DNA from: Hyphomicrobiales bacterium
GTDB lineage: Bacteria; Pseudomonadota; Alphaproteobacteria; Rickettsiales; JACKKO01
Assembly: GCA_024236395.1 (NCBI GenBank)
Contig: JACKKO010000003.1
Span: forward strand, 1 to 64,000
DNA length: 64,000 bases
Direction: 5' to 3'
Positions 1 to 8,644 of this stretch are shown in pieces (position 1 is the first letter of the stretch; each line of letters starts with the position of its first letter). Made by a program: the position numbers and the translations under genes. The notes beneath the pieces were generated by a model. It saw nothing but the letters and a program-made list of their open reading frames with translations. It was not told the origin of the DNA and searched no databases.

Positions 1-1
1 A

Positions 2-379
2 TGTTCTGGGGCAGGGATGGCACAGGAAGCACTTGGACATGAAAAGTACGATCTACTCATTACGGATTGGGAAATGCCGGAGATGACGGGCCTTGAATTG
101 GTGCAGTATATTCGTAGTCATCCTAAAGCCCTGAATTTTTTTGTTCCAATCATCATGCTGACAGGACGTGCTGAACGTGAAAATATAGAAAGAGCACGCG
201 ATGCTGGGATTACAGAGTTTTTAGCCAAACCATTTACTATTGAAGACCTGCGAAAGCGAATTATCTCTGTAGTAGAAACACCCCGCCCATTTGTACTTTC
301 CCGCAGTTATAATGGGCCATGTCGGCGTCGTCATAATAAACCACCGCCTGGTGGTATAGAGCGTAGAGCAGAGGAATAG
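2..379 (+). CDS. Response regulator receiver domain, 5' end cut off by window
   Basis: CheY-like phosphoacceptor domain, probably in chemotaxis or a two-component pathway in the cytoplasm. The visible part has the phospho-acceptor Asp in LLITDWEMPEM, the conserved Thr in IIMLTGR and the conserved Lys in FLAKPF, which together define a receiver. The N-terminal strand with the acidic pair is missing. The reading frame is open to the left edge (codons from base 2), so the ATG at 17 is probably internal. After the receiver there is only a basic tail rich in Arg and Pro and no output domain, so it is a stand-alone regulator. The stop is directly followed by the next ATG at 380, so the two genes form an operon. 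Receiver identity is sure; the pathway is inferred. Confidence 0.9.
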   Translation, partial: CSGAGMAQEALGHEKYDLLITDWEMPEMTGLELVQYIRSHPKALNFFVPIIMLTGRAERENIERARDAGITEFLAKPFTIEDLRKRIISVVETPRPFVLSRSYNGPCRRRHNKPPPGGIERRAEE

Positions 380-880
380 ATGGGTAATAACGATATCAAA
401 ATTAAAAAAGATGGTACACAGATCGTGGCACCAGATGATGCGCTTCAACGTAAGCTTGGGCCAGGTGTAGATATCAACAAGCTAATCAATAAGGATAAAG
501 TTCAGCGTGCCCAAAAAATCCTTGAAAAGGATAAAGAGACTTTTGATGCCGTTGGTCTGCAGCATCTTGAGGTAATTAATACACGTTATCAGGAAGTTAA
601 AAATTCCGGGGATATAAAAGGAGGAGTATTTGCCTCTCTATGTGACCAGGTGCTTAATTTGAAGAGTGCTGCGGGGATATACGATTACATGCTGGCGACG
701 AAAGTAGCACGTCTATTTTATGAGTTTCTTATTAATATTCAGGATGTTAATAAGAGAAGTGAGAATATTATTGAAGTTCATCTCAAGGCACTTCACCTGA
801 TTTTTTCTCAGAAAATGATCAAAGATGGAGGAGCACAGGGTAAAGTTCTCCTTGCTGAATTGGAAAAGCTCACTGGCTAA
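380..880 (+). CDS. Helical protein of unknown function coupled to the receiver gene
   Basis: A 166-residue soluble, largely alpha-helical protein with no signal peptide. It begins directly after the stop of the receiver gene, with a GAGGAATAG ribosome site, so the two are surely co-translated. Residues near 104-108 read LKSAAG, the kind of helix seen in phosphotransfer (Hpt) bundles, but I see no histidine at the usual place. Some alphaproteobacterial chemotaxis operons carry small helical proteins of this kind (CheE-like), and the pairing with a lone receiver makes a partner or phosphatase-like role plausible. That role is inference; I do not recognise the family with certainty. Confidence 0.7.
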   Translation: MGNNDIKIKKDGTQIVAPDDALQRKLGPGVDINKLINKDKVQRAQKILEKDKETFDAVGLQHLEVINTRYQEVKNSGDIKGGVFASLCDQVLNLKSAAGIYDYMLATKVARLFYEFLINIQDVNKRSENIIEVHLKALHLIFSQKMIKDGGAQGKVLLAELEKLTG

Positions 881-950
881 TCTTCTCTTATCTTGCCTAA
901 ATCCCCGGGTGCTGCTATAGCTCCCGCGTCAAACAATTCTGGGGATATAT

Positions 951-1514
951 ATGAAAATCAATGCAAACTCGGTACGGGTGGGGAATGTGATTGAACATCA
1001 GGGCAAGTTATGGCGCGTGGCGAAAACGCAGCATACCATGCCGGGAAAAGGCGGAGCCTTTGTACAGATGGAGTTGAAGGAGATGATGTCCGGAACAAAG
1101 CTTAACGAGCGCTTTCGTTCCAGTGAGGATATCGAGAAAGCACACCTGGATCAGCGGGATATGCAGTTCTTATATCGTGAAGGCGAAATGCTGACGCTGA
1201 TGGATACGGAGAGCTATGAACAAACGCAGGTGAATGAAGAATTGCTTGGAGATCAGGTGGTTTATCTGCAGGATGGCATGATGCTGATGCTGGAAAGCCA
1301 TGAAGGGAAGCCGGTGGGGATCGAGCTACCGGAACAGGTCGTGCTGGAAATTACAGAGACGGAAGCTGTGGTAAAAGGTCAGACGGCTGCGAACTCGTAT
1401 AAGCCTGCCGTACTCGAAAACGGGGTGCGAACCTCTGTTCCGCCGTTCATTGAAACAGGCGAGAAAGTAGTGGTGAAAACCGCTGATGGTAGTTACGTTG
1501 AGCGTGCGAAGTAA
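951..1514 (+). CDS. efp: Translation elongation factor P
   Basis: EF-P binds the ribosome between the P and E sites and relieves stalling at consecutive prolines. The protein is 187 residues, the usual length, with the N-terminal KOW-like domain followed by two OB folds. The loop MPGKGGAF carries Lys33 at the position that is beta-lysylated by EpmA in many proteobacteria. No epmA or epmB is seen in the window. The C-terminal domain ends with the conserved TGEKVVVKTADGSYVERAK-type strand. The ATG follows GGGGATATAT. It stands alone, 70 bases after the preceding gene and 18 bases before the inositol monophosphatase gene, with which it may be co-transcribed. Confidence 0.97.
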   Translation: MKINANSVRVGNVIEHQGKLWRVAKTQHTMPGKGGAFVQMELKEMMSGTKLNERFRSSEDIEKAHLDQRDMQFLYREGEMLTLMDTESYEQTQVNEELLGDQVVYLQDGMMLMLESHEGKPVGIELPEQVVLEITETEAVVKGQTAANSYKPAVLENGVRTSVPPFIETGEKVVVKTADGSYVERAK

Positions 1515-1532
1515 ACAGGAAGCTTAAATAAA

Positions 1533-2354
1533 ATGGCTATCAACAAACCTTCAATAATCCGCGTGATGGAAGATGCCGCACTGAAGGCAGGCCGCCGCCT
1601 GATCCGTGATTTTGGAGAGGTGGAGAAGCTGCAGGTTTCGCAGAAAGGGCCAGGAGATTTTGTGACCGAAGCTGATACCCGTACGGAGAAACTGCTGATC
1701 GATGCACTCAGCCACGCCCGTCCGGAGTTTGGTTTTCTGACAGAGGAACATCCGGAACGGCCAGCCGCTGCCGGGTGTGCCTACCGCTGGGTCATTGATC
1801 CCATTGATGGCACAACGAACTTCCTGCATGGAATTCCATTTTTCTGCATTTCTATAGGGCTAGAAAAACAACTTCCCGGTGGGGGAAGTGAGATTGAGGC
1901 CGCGTTGATTTTTGCCCCGGTGAGTAATGAGTTGTTCTGGGCGCACAAGGGTGGTGGAGCCTACCTGAATGATACCCGTTTGCTGGTATCGTCTCGCGAT
2001 AAGCTTCAGTTGGCCACCGTGGGAACAGGCGGTCTTGGGGTAAGCCGTAAAGACAGAGAAAAGACGCTGGAAGCTACCCGTGTGATTTCGGCAGAGGTTT
2101 CTGCTGTGCGCTCACTGGGCTCTGCAGCATTAGAGTTGGCTTATGTGGCAGCAGGGAGGCTCGAGGCCTACTGGCATGTGGCAATGCAACCGTGGGATAT
2201 TGCTGCTGGGATCCTATTGGTACGTGAGGCACGAGGAATGGTCACAGAAATTGGTGGTGGCAGCGAGATGTTGCGTACTGGCAGTTTGCTGGCCAGCAAT
2301 AGTCACCTACATAATGTGCTAGATAAAGCATTACATAAGATATACAAGAAATAA
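1533..2354 (+). CDS. suhB: Inositol monophosphatase family protein (SuhB-like)
   Basis: Member of the Mg2+-dependent, Li+-sensitive sugar phosphatase family that includes SuhB and CysQ. The metal-binding signatures are clear: an EEH motif after GFLT, then WVIDPIDGTTNF near residues 88-99, and PWDIAAG near residue 215. At 273 residues it has normal length. An AGGAAG ribosome site precedes the ATG. In E. coli SuhB is an inositol-1-phosphatase that also acts in rRNA transcription; which role applies here cannot be told. A CysQ-like role (3'-phosphoadenosine phosphate hydrolysis) is an alternative, since sulfate genes lie 8 kb away. The stop codon sits inside a palindrome that ends the transcript. 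Confidence 0.9.
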   Translation: MAINKPSIIRVMEDAALKAGRRLIRDFGEVEKLQVSQKGPGDFVTEADTRTEKLLIDALSHARPEFGFLTEEHPERPAAAGCAYRWVIDPIDGTTNFLHGIPFFCISIGLEKQLPGGGSEIEAALIFAPVSNELFWAHKGGGAYLNDTRLLVSSRDKLQLATVGTGGLGVSRKDREKTLEATRVISAEVSAVRSLGSAALELAYVAAGRLEAYWHVAMQPWDIAAGILLVREARGMVTEIGGGSEMLRTGSLLASNSHLHNVLDKALHKIYKK

Positions 2355-2382
2355 CCCTGATATTAAGCAATAATATCAGGGT
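2354..2382. terminator. Perfect 12-bp inverted repeat between convergent genes
   Basis: Arms ACCCTGATATTA (2354-2365) and TAATATCAGGGT (2371-2382) with the 5-base loop AGCAA. It overlaps the stop codon of the plus-strand phosphatase gene and the stop codon of the minus-strand DUF465 gene, so it likely serves both as a bidirectional terminator. There is no clear T tract. Confidence 0.6.
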
Positions 2383-2566
2383 AGAGCTGTGCTTTTAACT
2401 TGGCAATCTCTTCCTTCAGAAACAGTTTCTTTTTCTTCAGGCGTTGCATGCTGAGCTGATCCACATAGGGGTTACTGCTATGCATATCATGAATTGTGCG
2501 ATCGAGCATTTCATGCTCTTCTGTCAACTGGTTAAGTTGTTCAAAAATCCGCTTTTCGTCATTCAT
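2363..2566 (-). CDS. DUF465 / YdcH-family small coiled-coil protein
   Basis: A 67-residue protein that is almost entirely one charged helical hairpin (QLTEEHEMLDRTIHDM, then LKKKKLFLKEEIAKL). This is the DUF465/YdcH pattern, a family very common in Alphaproteobacteria but of unsettled function. The family match rests on the H-x2-L-D-x2-I and L-K-K-x-K-L-x-L-K-D/E-E-I signatures. The gene is monocistronic, convergent to the phosphatase gene, and ends within their shared palindrome. Confidence 0.88.
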   Translation of the reverse strand: MNDEKRIFEQLNQLTEEHEMLDRTIHDMHSSNPYVDQLSMQRLKKKKLFLKEEIAKLKAQLYPDIIA

Positions 2567-2688
2567 TCTGACGGCCTTTATGTTGCTTTTCTTGTTGCGG
2601 AGAGGCCCTTTAACCTCTTAAAGCGTGAGCATTATAACAAAAAAACCGTAATCTGTCCTACCGTTTTTTGAATTCAGGTGCCGAATTT

Positions 2689-3270
2689 TTACTTGATTCC
2701 GTTCCAACGCTTCACCAGTCCCGTTTCAATGCCAAATAAGTCCAGTACGCGGCCTACGGTGTGGTTCACAATATCATCTACCGTTTCTGGCCGGGTATAC
2801 ATGGCCGGGACAGGGGGCATCAGGATGCCGCCCATCTCAGAAACGGCGGTCATCTGGCGTAAATGGCCGGTATGAAGCGGGGTTTCACGCAGCATCAGCA
2901 CCAGTTTGCGGCGTTCCTTCAGGGTAACATCAGCCGCACGGGTCATCAGGTTACTGGTCACTCCGGTGGCGATTTCACTCATGCTGCGTACCGAACAGGG
3001 GGCAATGACCATACCCAGATGAAGGTGAGAGCCGCTGGCAATACACGCTGCCATGTCATCAGGGTTATAACTGCGGTCGGCCAGGGCTTCGATATCGGAA
3101 ATGCTGCGGTTTAGTTCCTGTTTAATGACAATCCGTGCGGTGCGGCTGATGATTAAGTCCGCTGGTATCCCTATGGATTTAAGTGTTTCTAAGGTGCGTA
3201 TCCCGTAAATAGCGCCAGAGGCACCGCTGATGCCGACAATAAGACGGGGGTTGGTCATGGTTTCTGACAT
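2689..3270 (-). CDS. ubiX: Flavin prenyltransferase UbiX
   Basis: UbiX joins dimethylallyl phosphate to FMN and makes the prenylated flavin cofactor that UbiD decarboxylase needs in ubiquinone synthesis. The 193-residue product shows the N-terminal flavin-binding GISGASGAIYG, the APCSVRSMSEIATG stretch, the RRKLVLMLRETPLH motif, and MPPVPAMY near the end, all hallmarks of the family. Length is typical. No ubiD is visible nearby. It runs on the minus strand and is divergent from the broken IalB-like gene. Confidence 0.96.
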   Translation of the reverse strand: MSETMTNPRLIVGISGASGAIYGIRTLETLKSIGIPADLIISRTARIVIKQELNRSISDIEALADRSYNPDDMAACIASGSHLHLGMVIAPCSVRSMSEIATGVTSNLMTRAADVTLKERRKLVLMLRETPLHTGHLRQMTAVSEMGGILMPPVPAMYTRPETVDDIVNHTVGRVLDLFGIETGLVKRWNGIK

Positions 3271-3394
3271 ATTTTCAACAATACTGGCACTATACCGGGA
3301 TTTTTTGATCTGTCACAGATAAAAATCTTGACGGGAAACGGCTCTGCTGGTTGATTAATAGCATTCTTTCCATGATCCAGATAGGCTCATTATC

Positions 3395-3880
3395 ATGCGC
3401 ATTTTTATTATTTCCCTTTTTATAAGTCTATGTTTGCTGGAAACAGTGCAGGCACAGGAGAGGTTGACCAGTTTAAAGACTGGACTGTCTTTAAACTCCA
3501 GAAAGAAGGGGCACCTACCTGTTATATTGCGAGCGCGCCGGTGAAGGAAACCGGGAATTATAAAAAGCGCGGCGATCGGTACCTGCTGGTAACAAGGCGT
3601 GGCAAGGATGTTCATGAGATCAGTGTTTTTCCGGTCATTCTTGGCAAAGAAGGGAGCACGGTGGAAATAGTGGACGGCAAAACGAAAGCTAATTTCTTGC
3701 ATCACGAACAAGACACTGAAATTGCATGGGTTTGAAACCCAGCGACGATAAATCGGTCGTGGATGGTATATTATGGATATAAAATGACAGTGGAAAGGCT
3801 TTTTCCTGTCTGGGAACCCATCTGTGGATACGTATTCTCATGGGTTTTACTAAGGCCTTTGACAGATGTGGTAGTCTGAA
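3395..3880 (+). pseudogene. IalB-family periplasmic protein, broken by frameshifts
   Basis: A signal peptide (MRIFIISLF..., ending in VQAQ) is encoded from the ATG at 3395. The body of the protein is in another frame from about 3450, with FKDWTVFKL and the Cys-containing CYIASAPV typical of invasion-associated locus B proteins. The expected later parts appear in pieces of different frames: DDKSVVDGI near 3740, GYKMTVE near 3780 and a GFTKAFDRC-like segment near 3850. All the parts are in the right order, so a whole gene was once present, or still is if the indels are sequence errors. IalB-like proteins are small periplasmic proteins of unclear biochemical role. Confidence 0.6.
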
Positions 3881-3884
3881 TGCA

Positions 3885-4545
3885 ATTATGCTATATGCTG
3901 CTTTTAGCAGGGAGACGGCCAGTGGGGCGCAGTGTTGCATTGCAGAATGATGGGTGCGCCAGCAGCATCACTATCGTGAACGGGGAAAGCAGGCGGAAAC
4001 GGGGCTCATCGCAGCCATTAAACTTTCAGATAACGGAAACATCAGCGCGGAAGAATGGATGTCCTCGCTCAGCGCATTGGGCCGGGGAGCTTTTTTACCG
4101 GGGTGCGTATTGGTCTGGCGGCATTGAAGCGGCATTGCTATTGCACGGGATATTCCGCTGATTGGCATTTTATGCTGGAAACGCTGGTTCGGCAGGTCAA
4201 GAACAGGCAGGCAGGTGATGCGGATTTCGGCGGTTTACGTGGGTAGGGGGAATGCTACTGCATTTCACATACCGTGCCATGTAGGCTTGAAGCACGTTTC
4301 GAGCCAGAAATCTGGTTCATTAGAGAAGCTGGCAACGGAAAGCCTGCGGGGCAGCCAACCTGAACGTGGTGGTGGGGTTGGGCTGGAGCATGTGGCGATA
4401 CCTCCTTCGGCAACCTGGTGGAAACGGTGCCCGATGTGCGGGCGCCGATATGCGCTTGCCCCGGCAGCGGTTGCAACGCCAGAAGCCAGGTTATCCGGGT
4501 TCCGCTTTATTTGAGGGCACCTGATGCCAAAAGCTTCAAACCACT
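3885..4545 (+). pseudogene. tsaB: tRNA threonylcarbamoyladenosine protein TsaB, multiple frameshifts
   Basis: TsaB forms the TsaBDE complex for the t6A37 modification of ANN-decoding tRNAs. Fragments in three frames align in order to TsaB: SVALQNDG, HYRERGKQAE, then GPGSF and TGVRIGLAALK, then IAIARDIPLIGI, and the characteristic C-terminal PLYLRAPDAK. Each change of frame can be placed at a single base: a missing G before CCGGGG at about 4080, and an extra C in AAGCGGCATT at about 4130. The gene is normally essential, so real loss would be surprising. It is followed by rimI, the usual neighbour. Boundaries are approximate. Confidence 0.7.
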
Positions 4546-4987
4546 CCCATCGTCACTCCCTGCGACGCTTTTAGCGGAGGATGCTAAAAGTAAGCGCCAA
4601 GCTGCACGGCACCAGCTTCTCCGGAGGCATGATGCTTCAGCCTTGTTCATTATCAAGGCAAGGTGTTAGCGGTTTACTGGCATGTCTCGGGGAGAAGGAT
4701 GGGTCGATCCTTTGTGTGCTGCAGATGAAGCAGAGATTTTAACATTCTGTGTTCACCCGGATGACCGCCGGCAGGGGATTGGGCATATGCTATTGAGGCA
4801 GGCGAAAATGCTGCTGCAGGCCCAGGGTGTTCGGCTTCTTCATCTGGAGGTGGCAGAAGATCAGCCACCGGCAATTGCGTTATATAAGCAGGCTGGCTTT
4901 ACATCGTGTGGGTTGCGCCGTGGGTATTACAAGCGGAAAAACGGGCAGTCTGTGGATGCGCTACTCCTGAACTGTCGCCTCGTTTGA
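4546..4987 (+). pseudogene. rimI: Ribosomal protein S18 alanine N-acetyltransferase RimI, N-terminus frameshifted
   Basis: GNAT-fold acetyltransferase next to tsaB, the standard alphaproteobacterial order. The C-terminal two thirds are intact from about 4715: AADEAEILTFCVHPDDRR, the acetyl-CoA loop RRQGIGHMLL, HLEVAEDQ and ALYKQAGF. The N-terminal part (LHGTSFSGG and GVSGLLAC fragments) is spread over other frames between about 4590 and 4690, so one or more indels interrupt it. A shorter open frame begins at 4682, but it lacks the first strands of the fold. The end overlaps the convergent minus-strand gene by 27 bases. Confidence 0.7.
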
Positions 4988-5575
4988 GATGTCTGGGCCG
5001 TCTTCCGTGTTCTCGTCTTCCTGTGGAAGATGTGGTTCGAGCAGGTAGATTTCCACCCGGTCAGCATTTTCGGTAGCACCTTGTAACGTCATGGTAATCT
5101 GATCGGGGACCGTGCCAAGGGAAATGAAATAATCCCGCAGGGTAATGGCTCGCTTAAGTGCCGTGGAGCGCAGTACTTCCGGTGTCAGTGCGTTACTGCC
5201 GTTTTTTTCGTGCTCGGTGAAAATAGCACGGATTTCCACCCGTTGCTGTAAATCACTGAGCAGACTCATCAAAGCATTTTCTAGTGGTACTGGGCTGAAG
5301 TGGCACATTGGCTGCACCGGGCGAGTAATGCAGGTTAGCCTCACTTCTGCTATCTTGGGGCTGGATGACGTATTTTTTGAAGTGTTATGCTTCTTTTTAT
5401 CAATGATTCGCACCTGTTTCTTCTGAATGCTGTTGTTCAGCCACGGTAACCCTTCCAGTGATTGGCCATCTATCTGAGCAGTAGCCGCTGAAGACAGCGT
5501 AAAAATTACGGATACCAGAGCTACGCGGATTAAAAAATTATAGAAAATGGAAAGCGGAGAAAACATTGTGTCCAT
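4961..5575 (-). CDS. Exported protein with OmpA/MotB-like C-terminal domain
   Basis: About 204 residues from the ATG at 5575; upstream in-frame ATGs at 5605 and 5596 are alternatives. A hydrophobic signal segment (FLIRVALVSVIFTLSS) ends in ATAQ. The C-terminal half contains VEIRAIFTEHE, then STALKRAITLRDYFISLG and ENADRVEIYLLEP, which follow the pattern of the peptidoglycan-binding OmpA domain (helix with R-A-x-L-R-x-Y, then G-x-x-x-x-R-V-E-I). The first OmpA strand is weak. It probably contacts the cell wall from the periplasm. The tail is acidic. It lies between rimI and popZ. Confidence 0.65.
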   Translation of the reverse strand: MDTMFSPLSIFYNFLIRVALVSVIFTLSSAATAQIDGQSLEGLPWLNNSIQKKQVRIIDKKKHNTSKNTSSSPKIAEVRLTCITRPVQPMCHFSPVPLENALMSLLSDLQQRVEIRAIFTEHEKNGSNALTPEVLRSTALKRAITLRDYFISLGTVPDQITMTLQGATENADRVEIYLLEPHLPQEDENTEDGPDISNEATVQE

Positions 5576-5626
5576 ACCATTATGGTAGATAGACATAAAA
5601 TGCAACGCGATAATCCGAATGTCTAC

Positions 5627-6245
5627 CTAATCTCTCGGGATGATCTTGCGGATTTCTTTTTCCACAATCTGTTTGACCAGTGTTGGAAGGTTTTTATTCA
5701 GCCAATCAGGAGAGCATCGGACGGATCGCCTCTACCACTAGGTCTTCCACGGTATTCCCGGAACGTAATGCCGGGGAATTCAGGTCTGGTTTTGGAATAG
5801 AGTGCATTAGGTTTTTAATACTTTTGGAGGTGATAGAAGCGGCCTGATCGTCAAGCAGGGATTCACGGGCTGCGGCAGCATCCATGGTATCATCGTCCAT
5901 TTCTGGTAGTTCTTCTCCAGCTTCCGTCATCTCTTCTTCCTCTGGGGGGGAAGCTGCAGGCGGGTTGGCTGTGTTGGAGCAGACCGCGGTAGCCATTGCA
6001 TCGTCTTCTTCCAGCGCGTTATCCAACTCATCCAATATGTCACTGGCAGTATCTGCTGCGTTATCAGCCTCGTCTTCTTCAACAATATCGGTCAGCTCAA
6101 GGATTTCTTCTTCCCCGGACGTTTCTTTCTGCTCTCTGTCTGGCATTACTTCCTCACTTTCCGCAGTGTCATTTCGGTCAATGGGCAATATTATCCCGAA
6201 TCGAATGAAGGATATCCTCCATTGACTCACCTCTCCGGTGGACAC
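5627..6245 (-). pseudogene. popZ: PopZ / DUF2497 polar organizing protein, frameshifted at both ends
   Basis: PopZ forms the cell-pole matrix that anchors the chromosome origin in Alphaproteobacteria. The middle is open and strongly acidic and Pro/Glu-rich (EEEILELTDIVEEDE), as in the family. The conserved N-terminal helix is present but in another frame (SMEDILHSIRDNI near 6220-6185), and the frame then returns. The conserved C-terminal helix AIRPMLS is followed by WLNKNLPTLVKQIVEKEIR in a different frame from 5703 to the stop at 5627. One surplus C in CTCTCCTGATTGG would explain the last shift. At least three indels are needed. Its place after tolC matches the common alphaproteobacterial order. 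Confidence 0.78.
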
Positions 6246-6432
6246 TGATTTACTATCTTTCTGCTACATATTTAACCTGCTAATATGCAAGCAACACCAA
6301 TCACCGCACGTAAACGGCAACAGGCACTTCATCACAGCATAGGGAAGCATGAAGTCACTATCACGACAAGGGGCATAGTAAACCGATGCGTTATTTCACG
6401 ATGTATTGTGGCAATCACGCGCCAGCTATGCG

Positions 6433-7797
6433 CTAGGGAAGCTTCATGAAACGGAACTTCACGTGCTCCAGATGATCCTCCGGATTATAATAGGGCACGT
6501 TCAGCCCGATTGCCTGTGCTGTTAGCTGCCCCATAGAAGCAAGCAGATTGTACATCGCAATGATCTCATTCCGCTCTGCTGTGACCAGGTTGACCTGTGT
6601 CAGGAAGTGCTCCTGCTCAGCATCCAGAACATCCAGCGTGGTACGGGAACCGACTTCACGTTCTTCGCGCACCCCATCCAGCGCTACCTTGGCAGCATGT
6701 ACGGCAGCGCGTTGTGCTTCAATGATAGAACGTGTGGTTTGAATATCTTCCCATGACTTGGTAACATTTTCTACTGTGTTGTTTCGTGAACTCACAAGTT
6801 GTTGGCGGACATTCGCAGCATTACTTTTGGCCTGACGTACTCTGGAGTATTCGGAGCCGGATTGAAAAATCGGAACACTCACAGCCACACCAATCGTATC
6901 GCTTTCAATAGAGGTGCCGCGTACAGCACTCGTGCCATCAATACGCTGCATTGAGCCAATAACAGACACATCTGGTAAAAGGTCAGCAATATTACGATTC
7001 ACAGTACCTTCGGCGGCTGTGGCAAGAAATTCCGTTTCTTTTAGATCCGGATTATATTGCATGGCCCGTTGCAGAGCCTCGTCAAAGGTGGTTGGTAGAA
7101 TGGGCTTTCGATCCGGCATGCGGATTTTAGTCATATCAATATTATCTACCCCCAGTGCACGCTGAAGTTCTGCTTTCGATGCAGTTAACTCTCCTTCGGC
7201 ATCAATACGATCCGATTTAGCGCGTGCCAGTCGTGATTCAGCCTGAGCCACATCGGTGCGGGTGGACTCTCCCAGGCGGAAGCGCTCACGTGCAGCGGTC
7301 AGCTGTTCGCCCAGTACTTTTTCATTATTCATGCTCAGGCGTAATACTTCTTGTGCACGCACCATATCCATATACGCTTGTACGGCACGGATCATCACCT
7401 GCTGTTCCACACGGCGCAGGCGCTCGCGTGCCGCTTTAATGCGGTTATCGGCAATCTTCACATTCGCTATGCTGGCACCGCCATTAAAAACTTCCTGACG
7501 AAGATTCAGTGCCTTGGTTTCTGGATCTACATATTGCCAACTACCACTACCACGTTTATCACGCAGGCGGTCTTTCTGGTAACTGGCGGAAAGATTCGGC
7601 AAAAACCCGGAATAAGCTTGTGGTAGTTGTTCATTCGTGGCTTCCAGATCCTCACGTCCGGCTTTAAGATCCGGGTTATTGCGGTAAGCCGTAATCAGCG
7701 CCTCTTCTAAAGACATGGCGTGCGAAAAGGAGGACGTCATACAAAGTCCTGCTATTAGGGGGATTGCCAAAAAGCGCTTGAAAGTGAATTTGTTCAT
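6433..7797 (-). CDS. tolC: TolC-family type I secretion outer membrane channel
   Basis: Outer-membrane efflux and secretion duct that spans the periplasm as a trimer. The 454-residue product begins with a signal peptide (FLAIPLIAGLCMTSS, cut after SHA). It contains two OEP repeats: SLEEALITAYRNNPDLKA with RFRLGESTRTDVAQAESRLA, and TFDEALQRAMQYNPDLKE with REEREVGSRTTLDVLDAEQ. This doubled G-x-x-T-x-x-D-V pattern is typical of TolC. No ABC transporter or membrane fusion partner is nearby. The gene is intact, unlike popZ downstream. The 185 bases after its stop (6246-6432) hold nothing I recognise. Confidence 0.95.
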   Translation of the reverse strand: MNKFTFKRFLAIPLIAGLCMTSSFSHAMSLEEALITAYRNNPDLKAGREDLEATNEQLPQAYSGFLPNLSASYQKDRLRDKRGSGSWQYVDPETKALNLRQEVFNGGASIANVKIADNRIKAARERLRRVEQQVMIRAVQAYMDMVRAQEVLRLSMNNEKVLGEQLTAARERFRLGESTRTDVAQAESRLARAKSDRIDAEGELTASKAELQRALGVDNIDMTKIRMPDRKPILPTTFDEALQRAMQYNPDLKETEFLATAAEGTVNRNIADLLPDVSVIGSMQRIDGTSAVRGTSIESDTIGVAVSVPIFQSGSEYSRVRQAKSNAANVRQQLVSSRNNTVENVTKSWEDIQTTRSIIEAQRAAVHAAKVALDGVREEREVGSRTTLDVLDAEQEHFLTQVNLVTAERNEIIAMYNLLASMGQLTAQAIGLNVPYYNPEDHLEHVKFRFMKLP

Positions 7798-7966
7798 ATA
7801 ACCTTCTATATTATAATAATATTCACCAATACCATTTAGTAAAATCAGCTAAATGTCAACCTCATCCCCTTAAGAAGGAGGTCTTATAGCACAAATTGTC
7901 AGGTAGCGAAACCCGAAAGGCACGCCACACTAGATTTAGTAGACTGGGAAAGGATTGTGAGTTTGG

Positions 7967-7995
7967 TTGATTCCTATGAGGCGAGTGTGTATATA
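7967..7995 (+). promoter_or_regulatory. Candidate sigma70-type promoter for hpf
   Basis: TTGATT (7967-7972) and TATATA (7990-7995) are separated by 17 bases, 35 bases before the hpf ATG. This is a consensus match by eye only. Confidence 0.4.
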
Positions 7996-8029
7996 TGCAG
8001 TCCCTAGTAAACCAACGAGGATGTTCCTT

Positions 8030-8635
8030 ATGAAAATTTCGGTAACAGGTAAACAGATTGATGTGGGGGCGGCCCTGCAGGATTATGTGGAATCGAACCT
8101 TGCCGGTTCTGTCGGGAAATATTTTGACCGGGCGATTAACGCGGAAGTCGTTTTTTCCAAGCAGCGCAATATGTTTATTGTTGATATTCTGGTTAATGAA
8201 GGCACCGGAGCGGGTATCACGATTAAAGGGCAGGCACGTGAAGATGATGTGCACGCCTCGTTTGATCGCGCACTGGAGCGTATCGAAACGCAGCTGCGCC
8301 GTTATAAGCGCCGGATTAAAAATCATCACAAGGCAAAGCCTGCGGGTATTGAGACGGAGTTGCCTGTTTCTGCAATCAAGTATGTGATTACGGAAAAGGA
8401 CGAAGTGGAGGAAGCGCCAGAGCAGGAAGAAGAAGCGCCACTGATTATCGCAGAAAAGCCGACCAGTATTGAAACACTGACGGTCAGTGAAGCGGTGATG
8501 CGTATGAATCTGGCAGACCTGCCGGCACTGATGTTTATTAATAAGCAAAACGGCTGTGTAAACGTGGTGTACCATCGTAAAGATGGCAATGTTTCCTGGG
8601 TCAATACACAGATCCGGCAAGCCAGCGCAGCGTAA
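8030..8635 (+). CDS. hpf: Ribosome hibernation promoting factor, long form
   Basis: HPF dimerizes idle ribosomes into 100S particles in stationary phase. The N-terminal S30AE domain starts at MKISVTGKQIDVG and includes ITIKGQAREDDVHASFDRAL and the basic RRYKRRIKNHH helix. An acidic linker (residues about 120-150) leads to the C-terminal dimerization domain MNLADLPALMFINKQNG with VVYHRKDGNVSWV. At 201 residues it is the long form that can dimerize ribosomes without RMF. The ATG at 8030 is chosen because the S30AE fold begins there; an in-frame ATG at 8021 is possible. The upstream extension has no homology. Confidence 0.95.
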   Translation: MKISVTGKQIDVGAALQDYVESNLAGSVGKYFDRAINAEVVFSKQRNMFIVDILVNEGTGAGITIKGQAREDDVHASFDRALERIETQLRRYKRRIKNHHKAKPAGIETELPVSAIKYVITEKDEVEEAPEQEEEAPLIIAEKPTSIETLTVSEAVMRMNLADLPALMFINKQNGCVNVVYHRKDGNVSWVNTQIRQASAA

Positions 8636-8644
8636 GGGGCGGGG

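Noticed and set aside
3880..4680. Short plus-strand open frames of 60-100 codons as new small genes
   Set aside because: They are pieces of one frameshifted tsaB and the start of rimI.
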